Counted from the first letter of the stretch, positions 43,909 to 52,649 are shown. The stretch is 64,000 bases of DNA from PHAA01 sp034927445 (GCA_034927445.1 JAYFPZ010000002.1:1-64000); one strand, 5' to 3'. Notes: generated by a model not told the origin, from the sequence alone. Translations and numbers: made by a program.

Positions 43909-44730
43909 ATGAAAAGAATAGGTATAATACTTATTTTGCTTATCATTTTTACCGGAGCAGGATGCCACCATAATAATAAAATCTTTTACACCGGATCGAA
44001 CAGTATTAAAAAACCTATGCAAGCTCTTGCCGAAGCCTATATGCAAAATAACCCCGAAGTCAAAATTAAAGTACAGGGCAGTGGCTCAGATTCTTTTCAT
44101 ATATCCAATCAAGGTATTTATGGTCAGTCCCGGAAACTTAAACCCGAAGAGGAAAAGTGGATAGCAAAACACGGCCCAGTTCAACGGGAAATCTTTGGTT
44201 ACGGTGCCATTGCTATAATTGTCAATCATGAGAACCCGATTCAGAGCCTGGATATGGAACAACTCAGGAAAATATATATCGGTCAGATAAAAAACTGGAA
44301 AGAGTTAGGCGGAGGAGACAACCCAATCGCTGTGGTGTCCAGAGGAGGGCGCTCCGGTTCCGAAAAGTATTTCGAAGACGAGGTTCTGAAAGGGGATAAG
44401 TACGTAGGCCGCAGGTATAGCATTGGTTTAAACGAGGATATTGTGAAAATTGTATCCAAGCATAAATTTGCTATCGGTTATGTCGAAGTGGCATATGTCA
44501 ACGATAGTGTAAAACTATTAGCTCTGGCGGATAAACCGGGAAACCCAGCTATACTGCCGGAACTTAAAAACCTGCAGGATAAGACCTATCCCCTGACCCG
44601 CCCCCTTTATCTTATGATCAAAGATGAGGCCAATCCAGAGGTAAAGGATTTCATGAATTTTATTTTAAGTGACGAAGGACAAAAGGTACTGGAAAATATA
44701 CAATACGCACCGGTAAACGAATTAGAATGA
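43909..44730 (+). CDS. PstS-like substrate-binding lipoprotein
   Basis: A 273-residue extracytoplasmic protein. The signal peptide (IGIILILLIIFTGAGC) ends in a lipobox cysteine. The mature part matches phosphate-binding PstS-like proteins: FYTGSNSIKKPMQALAEAYM, VKIKVQGSGSDS, LRKIYIGQIKNWKELGGGDN and VVSRGGRSGSEKYFEDEVL. The usual pstCAB partners are absent; it is placed between two CBO0543-like membrane proteins. It may bind phosphate or another anion, or act as a sensor. Ligand unknown. Confidence 0.82.
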   Translation: MKRIGIILILLIIFTGAGCHHNNKIFYTGSNSIKKPMQALAEAYMQNNPEVKIKVQGSGSDSFHISNQGIYGQSRKLKPEEEKWIAKHGPVQREIFGYGAIAIIVNHENPIQSLDMEQLRKIYIGQIKNWKELGGGDNPIAVVSRGGRSGSEKYFEDEVLKGDKYVGRRYSIGLNEDIVKIVSKHKFAIGYVEVAYVNDSVKLLALADKPGNPAILPELKNLQDKTYPLTRPLYLMIKDEANPEVKDFMNFILSDEGQKVLENIQYAPVNELE

Positions 44731-44751
44731 ACAAATGAGGTTGGCTATATA

Positions 44752-45249
44752 ATGAAATATTTCAGCAATATGAATCCCGATGAAATCCAGCTGGTTCTTT
44801 GGGCGGTTTTAATTCTACCCTGGGTTCTATTTTTTATATTCGTTGACTGGAACAAGATTAAGACCCTGCATAGTGTGGGATTGCTTACCGCTTTATTAGC
44901 CATGATCGGCGATTCCATCGGCAGCAGTCTGCATCTATGGATTTATCCAGCCGAACTATTGCCTGTATTCTATAATTTTTTTCCGGTAAACCTATCTCTT
45001 TTACCGGTTGAGAACATGTTAATCGTCCAGTTCATGCCCCCTAAAACCATCAAAAAAATAGCTTTAATTTTATGTGTAGGGTTGTTTAATATGGTAATAG
45101 AATACCTATTTGAAGGAAATACCGCCGCCATTTTTTACCCCCATTGGAAACCCATCTACTCCTTGCCTTTTTATTTAGGCTTATTTTCTCTGGGTTATTT
45201 TTATCATAAGTGGTTAACCAGCGACAAAATAAAGTTGGATATAAATTAA
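44752..45249 (+). CDS. CBO0543-like multi-pass membrane protein (second copy)
   Basis: A 165-residue membrane protein with several hydrophobic segments (LVLWAVLILPWVLFFIF, VGLLTALLAMIGDSI, LPFYLGLFSLGYFY) and the family-like pattern LWIYPAELLPVFYNFFPVNL and WKPIYSLPFYLG. It starts 21 bases after the PstS-like gene, so co-transcription is likely. It is related in type, not closely in sequence, to the protein two genes upstream. Function unknown. Confidence 0.7.
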   Translation: MKYFSNMNPDEIQLVLWAVLILPWVLFFIFVDWNKIKTLHSVGLLTALLAMIGDSIGSSLHLWIYPAELLPVFYNFFPVNLSLLPVENMLIVQFMPPKTIKKIALILCVGLFNMVIEYLFEGNTAAIFYPHWKPIYSLPFYLGLFSLGYFYHKWLTSDKIKLDIN

Positions 45250-45278
45250 ATCCAATGCCCTATAAGGGGCCAGCGCTC

Positions 45279-46442
45279 CTACTGTATGGCCTGGGTATCG
45301 CCAAACCATTTTTCCTGCATTTGATCCATCGTTCCGTCGGCTTTAAGTTTTTTCAGGCCATCATTAATAATATCACGCAGGCTGCTGTTCCCCTTCTTTA
45401 CTAATATGCCGTATTGCTCATTGGTTTTTGGTTGGAAAGTATCTGCCAAAGTCTTGAGAGTAGTTCCCTTAGTATTAATGTAATATTGCGTTAAAGCCCA
45501 GTCGCTAATTACGGCATCAGCACCGCCCTGTTCCAGTTCCGTAAGAGCCTCCCCGAGTGAATCAAAAACTTTGACCACAGTTTTAGGCTCTTTATTTTTT
45601 ATTTCATTGCATAATTCCAAACCCAGGGTTCCGATTTCCGCTCCTAATTTCTTACCTTGCAAATCTTCCAATCCCATGATAGTCTGGTTATCCCGACGGA
45701 CGCTGATCGCCACCCCGTCCGTAAAATAAGGTTCACTGAAGTCAACAACTTGCTGCCGTGGAAGGGTAATTGACATAGCTGAAATAGCACAATCAGTCTG
45801 ATTATTTTGAAGAGTTGGAATCAATTGATCAAACCCAATCGGAATAATACTGATATCATAACCTTCAATTTCACCAATAGCACAGATAAGATCCATATCA
45901 TACCCTACATACTGACCATTTTGTACAAACTCGAACGGCGGGTAGGTAGTTTCTGAGGCAACTCTCAAAGTCTTGGGAGCACCATTATTATCCGCTTGTT
46001 CTGAACCTTCAATTGGCCGCCATTTAATTTCAGATCCCAGGACTTGCCTTACAAATCCAAGCGGTACCATAACCCTCTCCCCGGATATTACCACCGGAGC
46101 ACCCAGATCCATAGCAGAATTGTTGACCGTGGCGGTTGATGAGCCCACCTTCAGAACTATTGACTGATCATGGGTTTCAATGTTAACTTGCGGGGCATTC
46201 CATTTAACCTGTGCCCCCAGAGCCTCGGAGATAAATCTAACCGGTACAAGTGCACGTCCATCTGACAAATAGGGCTTCTGATCCGGAAACCTTATCGCTT
46301 GACCGTTTAGAGAAACAGTTATGTTCGTTCCGTCCAAATCAACCTCAATCATTTGTTGCTCCGCGCTACAGACAAGAACTGGTGTTAATAGAATAACCAA
46401 TGTGAACACTAAAACCGCTGCATGCTTCAACACCTTCGTCAT
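45279..46442 (-). CDS. Copper amine oxidase N-like stalk domain fused to a family 3 solute-binding protein
   Basis: A 387-residue secreted protein. A signal peptide (VLVFTLVILLTPVLVCS) is followed by a stalk domain of the copper amine oxidase N-terminal type (about 30-145: ALVPVRFISEALGAQVKWN, VMVPLGFVRQVLGSEIKW), then an SBP_bac_3 amino-acid-binding domain (TLRVASETTYPPFEFVQNGQ, GYDMDLICAIGEIEGYDISI, SEPYFTDGVAISVRR). Stalk domains commonly tether Clostridia proteins to the cell surface. No ABC permease or ATPase gene is adjacent. The ligand, perhaps a polar amino acid, is unproven. Confidence 0.85.
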   Translation of the reverse strand: MTKVLKHAAVLVFTLVILLTPVLVCSAEQQMIEVDLDGTNITVSLNGQAIRFPDQKPYLSDGRALVPVRFISEALGAQVKWNAPQVNIETHDQSIVLKVGSSTATVNNSAMDLGAPVVISGERVMVPLGFVRQVLGSEIKWRPIEGSEQADNNGAPKTLRVASETTYPPFEFVQNGQYVGYDMDLICAIGEIEGYDISIIPIGFDQLIPTLQNNQTDCAISAMSITLPRQQVVDFSEPYFTDGVAISVRRDNQTIMGLEDLQGKKLGAEIGTLGLELCNEIKNKEPKTVVKVFDSLGEALTELEQGGADAVISDWALTQYYINTKGTTLKTLADTFQPKTNEQYGILVKKGNSSLRDIINDGLKKLKADGTMDQMQEKWFGDTQAIQ

Positions 46443-46638
46443 TTTTATACCCCTCCCATCCAGATATTGCTAAAATTTTTATATTAGCAGCCCCTCTTCG
46501 CCACTTATTTCTAGTATAATAAGGAAAAATTAGATCTATTGGCCTTATCAATTATAGCATTTTTATCCAACTTTAGTAAAATGTTCAGATTATCATAGTA
46601 TTCTGGTAAGATAGCTTTGCTTAAGAGAGGTAATAAAT

Positions 46639-46710
46639 CATGTTGGGAAATGATGACTTTTTACCAAAATGGGAGCTTTTTCATTTGGGCGAAGCGAAAG
46701 GATGGCTATA
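46639..46710 (+). CDS. Possible 23-residue leader peptide
   Basis: An ATG with GAGAGGT upstream opens a frame encoding MLGNDDFLPKWELFHLGEAK and three more residues, stopping 3 bases before the ATG of the next small gene. The close coupling suggests a leader peptide. The Shine-Dalgarno site is the only coding evidence. Confidence 0.35.
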
Positions 46711-46713
46711 ACT

Positions 46714-46914
46714 ATGGATGTGCGTGATAAAGAAGATAAACGAAAAATAGAAGAATATAGGAAACATTCCATGATTAATTTTGCAGATTCAATCAACCGT
46801 TCAATGATAGGGGAACCAGGGGGGGTAACAAGAGGAGGCTGTCTTACCAGGATTACGACTACAGTTATACTTATCGGAATATTGTTTTTTCTTTATTTAT
46901 CTCATAAAGGATAA
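46714..46914 (+). CDS. Small single-pass membrane protein
   Basis: A 66-residue protein with a charged N-terminus (MDVRDKEDKRKIEEYRKHS) and one C-terminal transmembrane helix (ITTTVILIGILFFLYLS), a tail-anchored layout. No family recognised. AAAGGA lies about 11 bases upstream of the chosen ATG; an in-frame ATG at 46702 is an alternative. A second small membrane-protein gene follows 57 bases later. Confidence 0.5.
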   Translation: MDVRDKEDKRKIEEYRKHSMINFADSINRSMIGEPGGVTRGGCLTRITTTVILIGILFFLYLSHKG

Positions 46915-46971
46915 GGGTGTAATTCACATACTCTTGAGGTAAATTTAACCATAAAAGAAAGGATGGTGTAC

Positions 46972-47133
46972 ATGATAGAACCTTGGTGGGACAAGATTAT
47001 GCCTCTGATTATCATTATTAAACTAATATATTATAGTATCCCTATTCTGCTTTTGATTTTTGCGATTTTTATATATAAAGATGTGAAAAGAATTTTGCAA
47101 TATCTACATAAAAACGAAAAAGATACAGTTTAA
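46972..47133 (+). CDS. Small membrane protein, 53 residues
   Basis: Encodes MIEPWWDKIMPLIIIIKLIY, a hydrophobic helix (SIPILLLIFAIFIY) and the basic tail KDVKRILQYLHKNEKDTV. The ATG follows AAAGGATGG at good spacing. The two Trp near the start and the basic cytosolic tail suggest a real single-pass protein. No family recognised. Confidence 0.6.
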   Translation: MIEPWWDKIMPLIIIIKLIYYSIPILLLIFAIFIYKDVKRILQYLHKNEKDTV

Positions 47134-47364
47134 TAGGTTTTTATGAAGAGACGCTGTATTATCTGACTGAAAATAGGCATCCTCTTTGACATTCAGATTT
47201 TCGAGACGTTCCTGAAGTTTTGCCGATTTCTTCTTTAAGAATAATTCTGTGCATTTCCATCCTCTCAATCAGTGTGGAATCGTGCTTAATGCTGTTAGTG
47301 TGGCTAAAAGGTTTTTACCGAAAGAAGTATTTAATCAATAGGAGGCGGCCATAATGGTGTCCAA
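47134..47364. other. Spacer with no supported gene
   Basis: A minus-strand open frame of about 45 codons (rich in Lys, Glu and Gln, coiled-coil-like) lies near 47150-47265 but lacks a ribosome site. It may be a degraded gene end. Nothing else is seen. Confidence 0.3.
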
Positions 47365-48759
47365 TCAAAGATGGCCGCCAGCCGGTTGGGCACTATAGTC
47401 TTGGGCAGCCAACACCTGTTGTGGATGTTCATCCCACAGGCATTTGGCCCGCAGGCCCCATTCCTGAGCGTATTCCTCCAGGCTGGCCGCCACTTTGCTG
47501 ACATCAACCGGCTCCGGATGGGTGCTGCAAGCTCCGCTCTCCTTAATGCAGTCGGCCAATATCTGCGGGTTGTCAATCAAGGGACAAGGGCGCAGATGCA
47601 CCGGGTTGAAAGGCTGACGTTTTTGATAGGCCCGGAACAGAGGATTGCCCAGAGCTTCCTTAACGTTGCTGTCCTTAATATTGCAGTTGGAATAATGAAT
47701 AAAGGCGCAGGGCTCTACCTGCCCAGCCGCATTGATGTGGAAATAACGTCTGCCTCCGGCTATACAGCCCTCGGTAATTTCTCCGTCATTCCAGAAATCA
47801 GCCACCATAATGGGCTTGGTTTTACGAATCTCACGTATCCGCCGGTAGGCATACTCCCGTTGTTCCGGGGTAGCCATGAATTTCAGATCCACATCCGCCC
47901 CTACCGGTACATAAGTGAAGTACCAGCCGAAGCGGAAACCTTTTTCCACCAGCATATCCATGAAAGTATCTGAGGTAACCTCTTCCACATTCAGTCGGTG
48001 ATAGGTGGCTGAGAACCCATAGATCAAGCCATGTTCGTGCAGGATATCGGCTGCCTCCATGACCTTTTGAAAGGTCCCTTGACCGCGCCGAAAATCGGTG
48101 GCCTCCTCAAACCCGTCAATACTGATGGCGAAGGTGACATTGCCGGCTTCCACGCAATCCCGGGCGAAGGCTTCGTCAATCAGGGTGCCATTGGTAAAGA
48201 GGTGGAATATACTGTCCTGATGGGATTGGGCCAGCTTGACGATATCGTCTTTTCTCACCATGGGTTCGCCGCCGGAGAGCACATAAAAATAGATGTTGAG
48301 CGCTTCTCCTTCGGTGATGATGCGGTCCAGGGTCGCGAAATCGAGATCATTTTTTTTGGAGTATTCCCCGGCCCAGCATCCTTTGCAGCGAAGGTTGCAG
48401 CGGTCGGTGGGATCGATCAGAATAGCCCAGGGAATACTATAGCCCAACTGGGCTGCCAGTTCATACTGTTTGGGAATACCAAGTAAGACCGCATTGATTA
48501 CAAAGTTAACCATCATACGCTCCCGAACCCGGGGATGAGCTTCCGTGATAGCAGAGACATATAATTGATGCCAGTTGCTAGTGGGGTCCAGTAAAGCGCA
48601 ACGGATGGACTTGATTTGCTGCTTATGGTACTCCTGAACGGCCATCTTCTCGGCCAGATCAATGATCTTTTCCACATTTTTCTCCGGATTTTTGCCCAGA
48701 TACCGAACGGTTTGGGTGACGATCGTTTCACCAACAAACTTCTTAGCTGCTTCAAACAT
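47365..48759 (-). CDS. Radical SAM protein with SPASM-like C-terminus (paralogue B)
   Basis: A 464-residue paralogue of the protein at 35405-36748, colinear over its whole length. It shares CNLRCKGCWAGEY, FYVLSGGEPMVRK, ISIDGFEEATDFRRG and GCIAGGRRYFHINAAGQVEP plus the late cysteines (RPCPLIDNP, CIKESGACS). The last Cys group reads ACSTH rather than CAHCTQ. It starts 62 bases after the cyclopropane-fatty-acid synthase gene with a strong AGGAGG, so the two are probably one operon under the divergent TetR protein. Context suggests acyl-chain or membrane-lipid chemistry; the reaction is unknown. Confidence 0.8.
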   Translation of the reverse strand: MFEAAKKFVGETIVTQTVRYLGKNPEKNVEKIIDLAEKMAVQEYHKQQIKSIRCALLDPTSNWHQLYVSAITEAHPRVRERMMVNFVINAVLLGIPKQYELAAQLGYSIPWAILIDPTDRCNLRCKGCWAGEYSKKNDLDFATLDRIITEGEALNIYFYVLSGGEPMVRKDDIVKLAQSHQDSIFHLFTNGTLIDEAFARDCVEAGNVTFAISIDGFEEATDFRRGQGTFQKVMEAADILHEHGLIYGFSATYHRLNVEEVTSDTFMDMLVEKGFRFGWYFTYVPVGADVDLKFMATPEQREYAYRRIREIRKTKPIMVADFWNDGEITEGCIAGGRRYFHINAAGQVEPCAFIHYSNCNIKDSNVKEALGNPLFRAYQKRQPFNPVHLRPCPLIDNPQILADCIKESGACSTHPEPVDVSKVAASLEEYAQEWGLRAKCLWDEHPQQVLAAQDYSAQPAGGHL

Positions 48760-48821
48760 ATAACCGCCTCCTTATTGAAGTTATCTCGGTTCTTATGGGT
48801 AAATTGCAATATACATCCGGT

Positions 48822-50063
48822 CTATCCAACCCGGGCGAGGTCATCCTCTTGGTAGATATAATTTCTGGACCAAGGTAAATCATGATCAATATCCTTGGAA
48901 AACAGAAATTGATGAATATCTATATTGCCGCAGTTAAAGGATGCCGCGCAAGCATTGAGATATAGACGCCACATCCTGATAAATGTTTCGTCCTTGGTTG
49001 GTTGAATGACGGGCAGAGCCTGTTCAAAATTTTGGGCCCATATTCCTAAAGTTCTGCCGTAATGACGGCGCAGACTTTCCGCGTCTAACAAATGAAATTC
49101 CTCTTTTGCCATATGACCAATCAATTCTTGAATATTGGGGATATAGCCACCGGGGAAAATATATTTTTCGATCCAGGAATTGGTCCCTCCGCTATCACTG
49201 ATACCGGTAATACAATGCAGCAAAGATAATCCCCCTGGATTCAATAATTTATTAACATAGGAGAAGTACTCATGCAGATGGTCTTTCCCCACATGCTCTA
49301 TCATTCCGACACTTACGATCCTATCGAATCGTCTGTCTTTTAATTTCCTGTAATCAATAAGCTTGACCTCCAGCAGATCCTCCAGCCCTTCATTGTCTAT
49401 CTTCTTCTGTACTGTGCGCAATTGTTCCGAGCTTAAGGTTATTCCCAGGGCCTTGACCCTGTATCGCCGGGCAGCGGAAATGATCAGCTCTCCCCAGCCG
49501 CAACCAATATCCAGCAGGGTCTGGCCTGCTTTTAAATGAAGTTTTTTCAGGATATGATTAACTTTGTTTTTTTGCGCTTGCGTTAATGTATCATTATCAG
49601 ATGTAAAGTACCCGCATGAATAAGTCATGGTCTCATCCAGCCATAGTTGATAAAAATCATTGCCAATATCATAATGATATTTGACGTTTTTTCTGCTTTT
49701 TTTGATGCTGTTGGAGATTCTTTTGCCGACCTTGGCGTAAATCCCATTTTTACGCAAGAAACTATTCAGATTATGATAGAGGGATTCCATAACCATTTGA
49801 ATATCGCCCTCTATTTCCAGTTGTTTATGCATGTACGCTTCCCCCAGAGCCAATGAAGGATCTGCGATGATATTTGCTTTAGGGATAGGTTCATGCAAAA
49901 TTAAAGTGAACTTACTTTTGCCTTTTCCATAAATTACTTCTTCTCCATCCCAGAATTTTACCGTACAGGTATTGCTAAACAGGTCTTTAAGCATGGTTTT
50001 GTAGAACAACTTGTCAATTCCCCTATGATCCGCTTCTTTGCTATTCCTTAATGCTGAACCCAT
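48822..50063 (-). CDS. cfa: Cyclopropane-fatty-acyl-phospholipid synthase
   Basis: SAM-dependent enzyme that adds a methylene group across double bonds of membrane phospholipid acyl chains. The 413-residue protein has an N-terminal lipid-binding domain and a catalytic domain with YHYDIGNDFYQLWLDETMTYSC, LLDIGCGWGELIISAARRY, SVGMIEHVGKDHLHEYF and YIFPGGYIPNIQEL. The core motifs match characterised synthases. ATG with GGGGAGG. It leads the likely cfa-radical SAM operon, with a TetR regulator divergent. Confidence 0.93.
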   Translation of the reverse strand: MGSALRNSKEADHRGIDKLFYKTMLKDLFSNTCTVKFWDGEEVIYGKGKSKFTLILHEPIPKANIIADPSLALGEAYMHKQLEIEGDIQMVMESLYHNLNSFLRKNGIYAKVGKRISNSIKKSRKNVKYHYDIGNDFYQLWLDETMTYSCGYFTSDNDTLTQAQKNKVNHILKKLHLKAGQTLLDIGCGWGELIISAARRYRVKALGITLSSEQLRTVQKKIDNEGLEDLLEVKLIDYRKLKDRRFDRIVSVGMIEHVGKDHLHEYFSYVNKLLNPGGLSLLHCITGISDSGGTNSWIEKYIFPGGYIPNIQELIGHMAKEEFHLLDAESLRRHYGRTLGIWAQNFEQALPVIQPTKDETFIRMWRLYLNACAASFNCGNIDIHQFLFSKDIDHDLPWSRNYIYQEDDLARVG

Positions 50064-50136
50064 GGTCTAGTCCTCCCCTTCTATCACATGCTGATCATGC
50101 TTTGTCAATAGCATTCCCTTTTTTTAATTATTACAA

Positions 50137-50159
50137 ATAAACAACACGTTGTTGTTTAT
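50137..50159. promoter_or_regulatory. Palindromic operator between tetR and cfa
   Basis: A perfect 10-3-10 palindrome (half-site ATAAACAACA) is followed directly on the plus strand by TGATATAAT, an extended -10 element for tetR. On the minus side a TTGACA lies further downstream, before cfa. The position suits autoregulation and control of the cfa operon. Confidence 0.6.
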
Positions 50160-50252
50160 GATATAATTATATTCACGGTACCAACCTGTGTACATAAACA
50201 AAATAAGTCGTTTTGTTGGATTGTCGAAGGCTGAGAAAGAAGGTAGGAAAAT

Positions 50253-50849
50253 ATGACAGGGGTATTTGATAGCGAATGCGACCACAAAAAAGTTGAACAT
50301 ACCAAGCGTAAAATCAGAACGGCATTGTTGCATTTATGCACCCAAAAAAGGCTTGAGACCATCACCATCAAAGAACTGACCAGTCTGGCTGGAATTAACC
50401 GGAGCACATTCTATTCGCATTACACTGATATTTATGATCTTCGCGATCAGGTGCTGAATGACTTTACCTTGCTAACCTATCAACAAGCCGTGCCAGCAAT
50501 TACGCGTATAGTTAACGGAAGCTATTCTAATGAAGATATCAAATACCTGATGGATTTCTATAATGAAAATATGGCCGTATTTCGTGCTTTTCTGGGCAAA
50601 AATTTCGACCCGCAATTGATGGAAAGAATGCATAACGTGGTAAAGTCATTGGTGTACACGAAAGTTGGGGAAAGCAACCAACCAAGATCTGTGCAGGTAG
50701 AATATGTGCTTGAATATATTGCCGCGGGTCATACAGCAATAATTACGAAATGGGCCCTTAGCGAAGCACCAATCTCCACCGAGGAGCTGATTACCCTGAT
50801 CAAAGGCATTACCATGGAAGGTCCGATCGCATTTTTATTAAAAGGTTGA
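50253..50849 (+). CDS. TetR/AcrR-family transcriptional regulator
   Basis: A 198-residue regulator. The N-terminal HTH shows KRKIRTALLHLCTQKRLETI, TIKELTSLAGINRSTFYSHY and TDIYDLRDQVL, typical of TetR proteins. The C-terminal ligand domain resembles the TetR_C_7/8 (Dha-operon regulator-like) group. It is divergent from cfa-radical SAM and is their likely regulator. Ligand unknown. Confidence 0.88.
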   Translation: MTGVFDSECDHKKVEHTKRKIRTALLHLCTQKRLETITIKELTSLAGINRSTFYSHYTDIYDLRDQVLNDFTLLTYQQAVPAITRIVNGSYSNEDIKYLMDFYNENMAVFRAFLGKNFDPQLMERMHNVVKSLVYTKVGESNQPRSVQVEYVLEYIAAGHTAIITKWALSEAPISTEELITLIKGITMEGPIAFLLKG

Positions 50850-50946
50850 CGCGGGACTACTATCATAAATCCCATTCATTTACGTAAAAATTAGTTTGAA
50901 ATTACGAATAATATTACTGCCACCTTTCATTTTCATAGAAATAACA

Positions 50947-50985
50947 ACACCTCCTGTCTTCATTAGACCGGAGGTGTATTTTATT
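50947..50985. terminator. Bidirectional terminator between tetR and rsfS
   Basis: ACACCTCC (50947-50954) pairs perfectly with GGAGGTGT (50970-50977), followed by ATTTTATT on the plus strand. It lies between convergent genes. Confidence 0.7.
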
Positions 50986-51014
50986 GATAAGTTATTAAAT
51001 CTGGTGCCTGGTGC

Positions 51015-51362
51015 CTATTGGACGACTGCCACTTTGCGGGCGTCGGCCCAGAGGTTCTCCAGTTTATAGTAATCTCTCTCTTCCTCCCGGAAGATATGAA
51101 GAATGGTAGAACCGTAATCAAGAACCACCCACCGACCCTGTTCATAACCCTCCCGGCGCAGGATAGTGATTCCCATTTCTTTCAATTTGTTCTCAACGTT
51201 ATCGGCAATGCTGTGAATTTGAATAATGTTCCGCCCGCTGCATATTACAAAGTAGTCGGCTATGATCGTTTTCTCATTTACGTCCAGTATGACCAGATCA
51301 ACGGCCTTCTCTTCCAGCGCGGCGTCAGCAATGATTTGCACCAGTTCGTCTTCTTTAATCAA
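51015..51362 (-). CDS. rsfS: Ribosome silencing factor RsfS
   Basis: Binds ribosomal protein L14 and blocks subunit joining under starvation. The 115-residue protein shows the DUF143 signature AVDLVILDVNEKTIIADYFV, ICSGRNIIQIHSIADNVENK and WVVLDYGSTILHIF. A TTG at 51362 lies 7 bases after GGGAGG; upstream in-frame codons overlap that site. Last gene of the nadD-yqeK-rsfS series, a conserved Firmicutes order. Confidence 0.93.
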   Translation of the reverse strand: MIKEDELVQIIADAALEEKAVDLVILDVNEKTIIADYFVICSGRNIIQIHSIADNVENKLKEMGITILRREGYEQGRWVVLDYGSTILHIFREEERDYYKLENLWADARKVAVVQ

Positions 51363-51432
51363 AAACAGCCCTCCCAATATTTATTAGGCGATTATGAAAC
51401 TTTTGCTATTTATTATAGCATGCCCTATGGAG

Positions 51433-52023
51433 CTAGGTTTCCAATCGTTTATCCTTAATTTTCTGCAGAAACGTATTTCTTACCGCTACCGTGCGTGGAT
51501 GCAGCATAACCCGGCGATCCAGACAATAACGGATACTTGAGTCAAGCCCCAGCAGCATGGCTTCATCCAGATTGCAGCGGGCTATCCGGCGCAGGCGCTC
51601 CAGATCCGGATACATATCCCGGTTGGGTTCTATCATATCTGCCAGAAATATGATCTTCGCCAGCGGACTCATATTTATTGCACCCAGGGTATGGGATTTT
51701 ACTGCGTCCAATATTTCCTGATCTTCAATTGCCAGCTCTTTGTTTAATAAACAAGCGCCTACCGGAGCATGCAGCAGTTCCGGCATCTTTTTCTCGGTTG
51801 CATCGGCTATTTGCTCATTGGGTCCGGCAATTGCCAGCAGTTCGGAATCGGTCAAATTTTTGGCGTAGTCGTGCAAGATCCCGGTTAGATACGCTTTGTC
51901 CCCATCTACCCCGTAAAGCTGCGCTAACTCCCTTGCAGTTTGGGCTACAGCCAGGCAATGCCGGTAGCGGCGACCAGACAGGCGGGCTTTGATAATATTT
52001 ATAGCGTCAGCGTCATTAAGCAC
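51433..52023 (-). CDS. yqeK: YqeK family HD-domain diadenosine tetraphosphatase
   Basis: Symmetrical hydrolysis of Ap4A to two ADP. The HD fold has RYRHCLAVAQTARELAQLYG, LTGILHDYAKN, LLHAPVGACL, AVKSHTLGAINM and IIFLADMIEPNRDM, holding the metal-binding His and Asp residues. The 196-residue length is normal. The GTG start overlaps the nadD TAG by one base, showing translational coupling. Confidence 0.92.
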   Translation of the reverse strand: MLNDADAINIIKARLSGRRYRHCLAVAQTARELAQLYGVDGDKAYLTGILHDYAKNLTDSELLAIAGPNEQIADATEKKMPELLHAPVGACLLNKELAIEDQEILDAVKSHTLGAINMSPLAKIIFLADMIEPNRDMYPDLERLRRIARCNLDEAMLLGLDSSIRYCLDRRVMLHPRTVAVRNTFLQKIKDKRLET

Positions 52024-52649
52024 TAATCGATACCTTCCTCCCGGTATAGATTGTTCTCCCTAATATATTTTTCCACGGCTGCCGGTACCAAATAGCGGAT
52101 GGTCTTGCCCTCAACCACCCGGCGGCGAATATCACTGGACGATATAAATAAGCCGGGTATGGGCAAAACTATAGTCCTCTCCCATAAGGAGGCGGGTACG
52201 TTCCTGAATCTTTCGTCATTGCGGTTCAATTGATAACCCGGCCGGGTAACCAGTATAAATTGACAAAGCTGCAACAGCCGCTTGAGATCTTTCCAGGTAT
52301 TTATCAGCATCAGCGTATCCGTTCCCAAAATGAAATATATTTCGGCTTCCGGATAGATCCGCCGGATGGCGGCGACGGTTTCAACCGTATAGGAAAGCCC
52401 CTTCCTCTCTAATTCCAAGGCCGATATCTCAAAGTAATCATTGCCGCTGATAGCCAATTCCACCATGGCATAACGCTGACGACTGCCGAGCACCCCGTGC
52501 AGGTCCTTGTGCGGCGGCCGGGCGGCGGGCATAAATATCACCCGGTCAAGCTGAAATGCATCCCGGACGCACTCGGCCGCAACAATGTGCCCGTAGTGAA
52601 TCGGATCGAAGGTTCCCCCCAAAATGGCCAGTGATTTTATCGTATGCAA
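52023..52649 (-). CDS. nadD: Nicotinate-nucleotide adenylyltransferase
   Basis: Transfers AMP from ATP to NaMN in NAD synthesis. The nucleotidyltransferase motif GGTFDPIHYGHIVAAECV is followed by MPAARPPHKD, FILGTDTLMLINTWKDLKRL, SSSDIRRRVVEGKTIRYLVP and VEKYIRENNLY. The ribosome-site position favours TTG at 52649; GTG at 52658 lies within that site. First gene of the nadD-yqeK-rsfS operon; obgE, often upstream in relatives, is absent. Confidence 0.94.
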   Translation of the reverse strand: MHTIKSLAILGGTFDPIHYGHIVAAECVRDAFQLDRVIFMPAARPPHKDLHGVLGSRQRYAMVELAISGNDYFEISALELERKGLSYTVETVAAIRRIYPEAEIYFILGTDTLMLINTWKDLKRLLQLCQFILVTRPGYQLNRNDERFRNVPASLWERTIVLPIPGLFISSSDIRRRVVEGKTIRYLVPAAVEKYIRENNLYREEGID

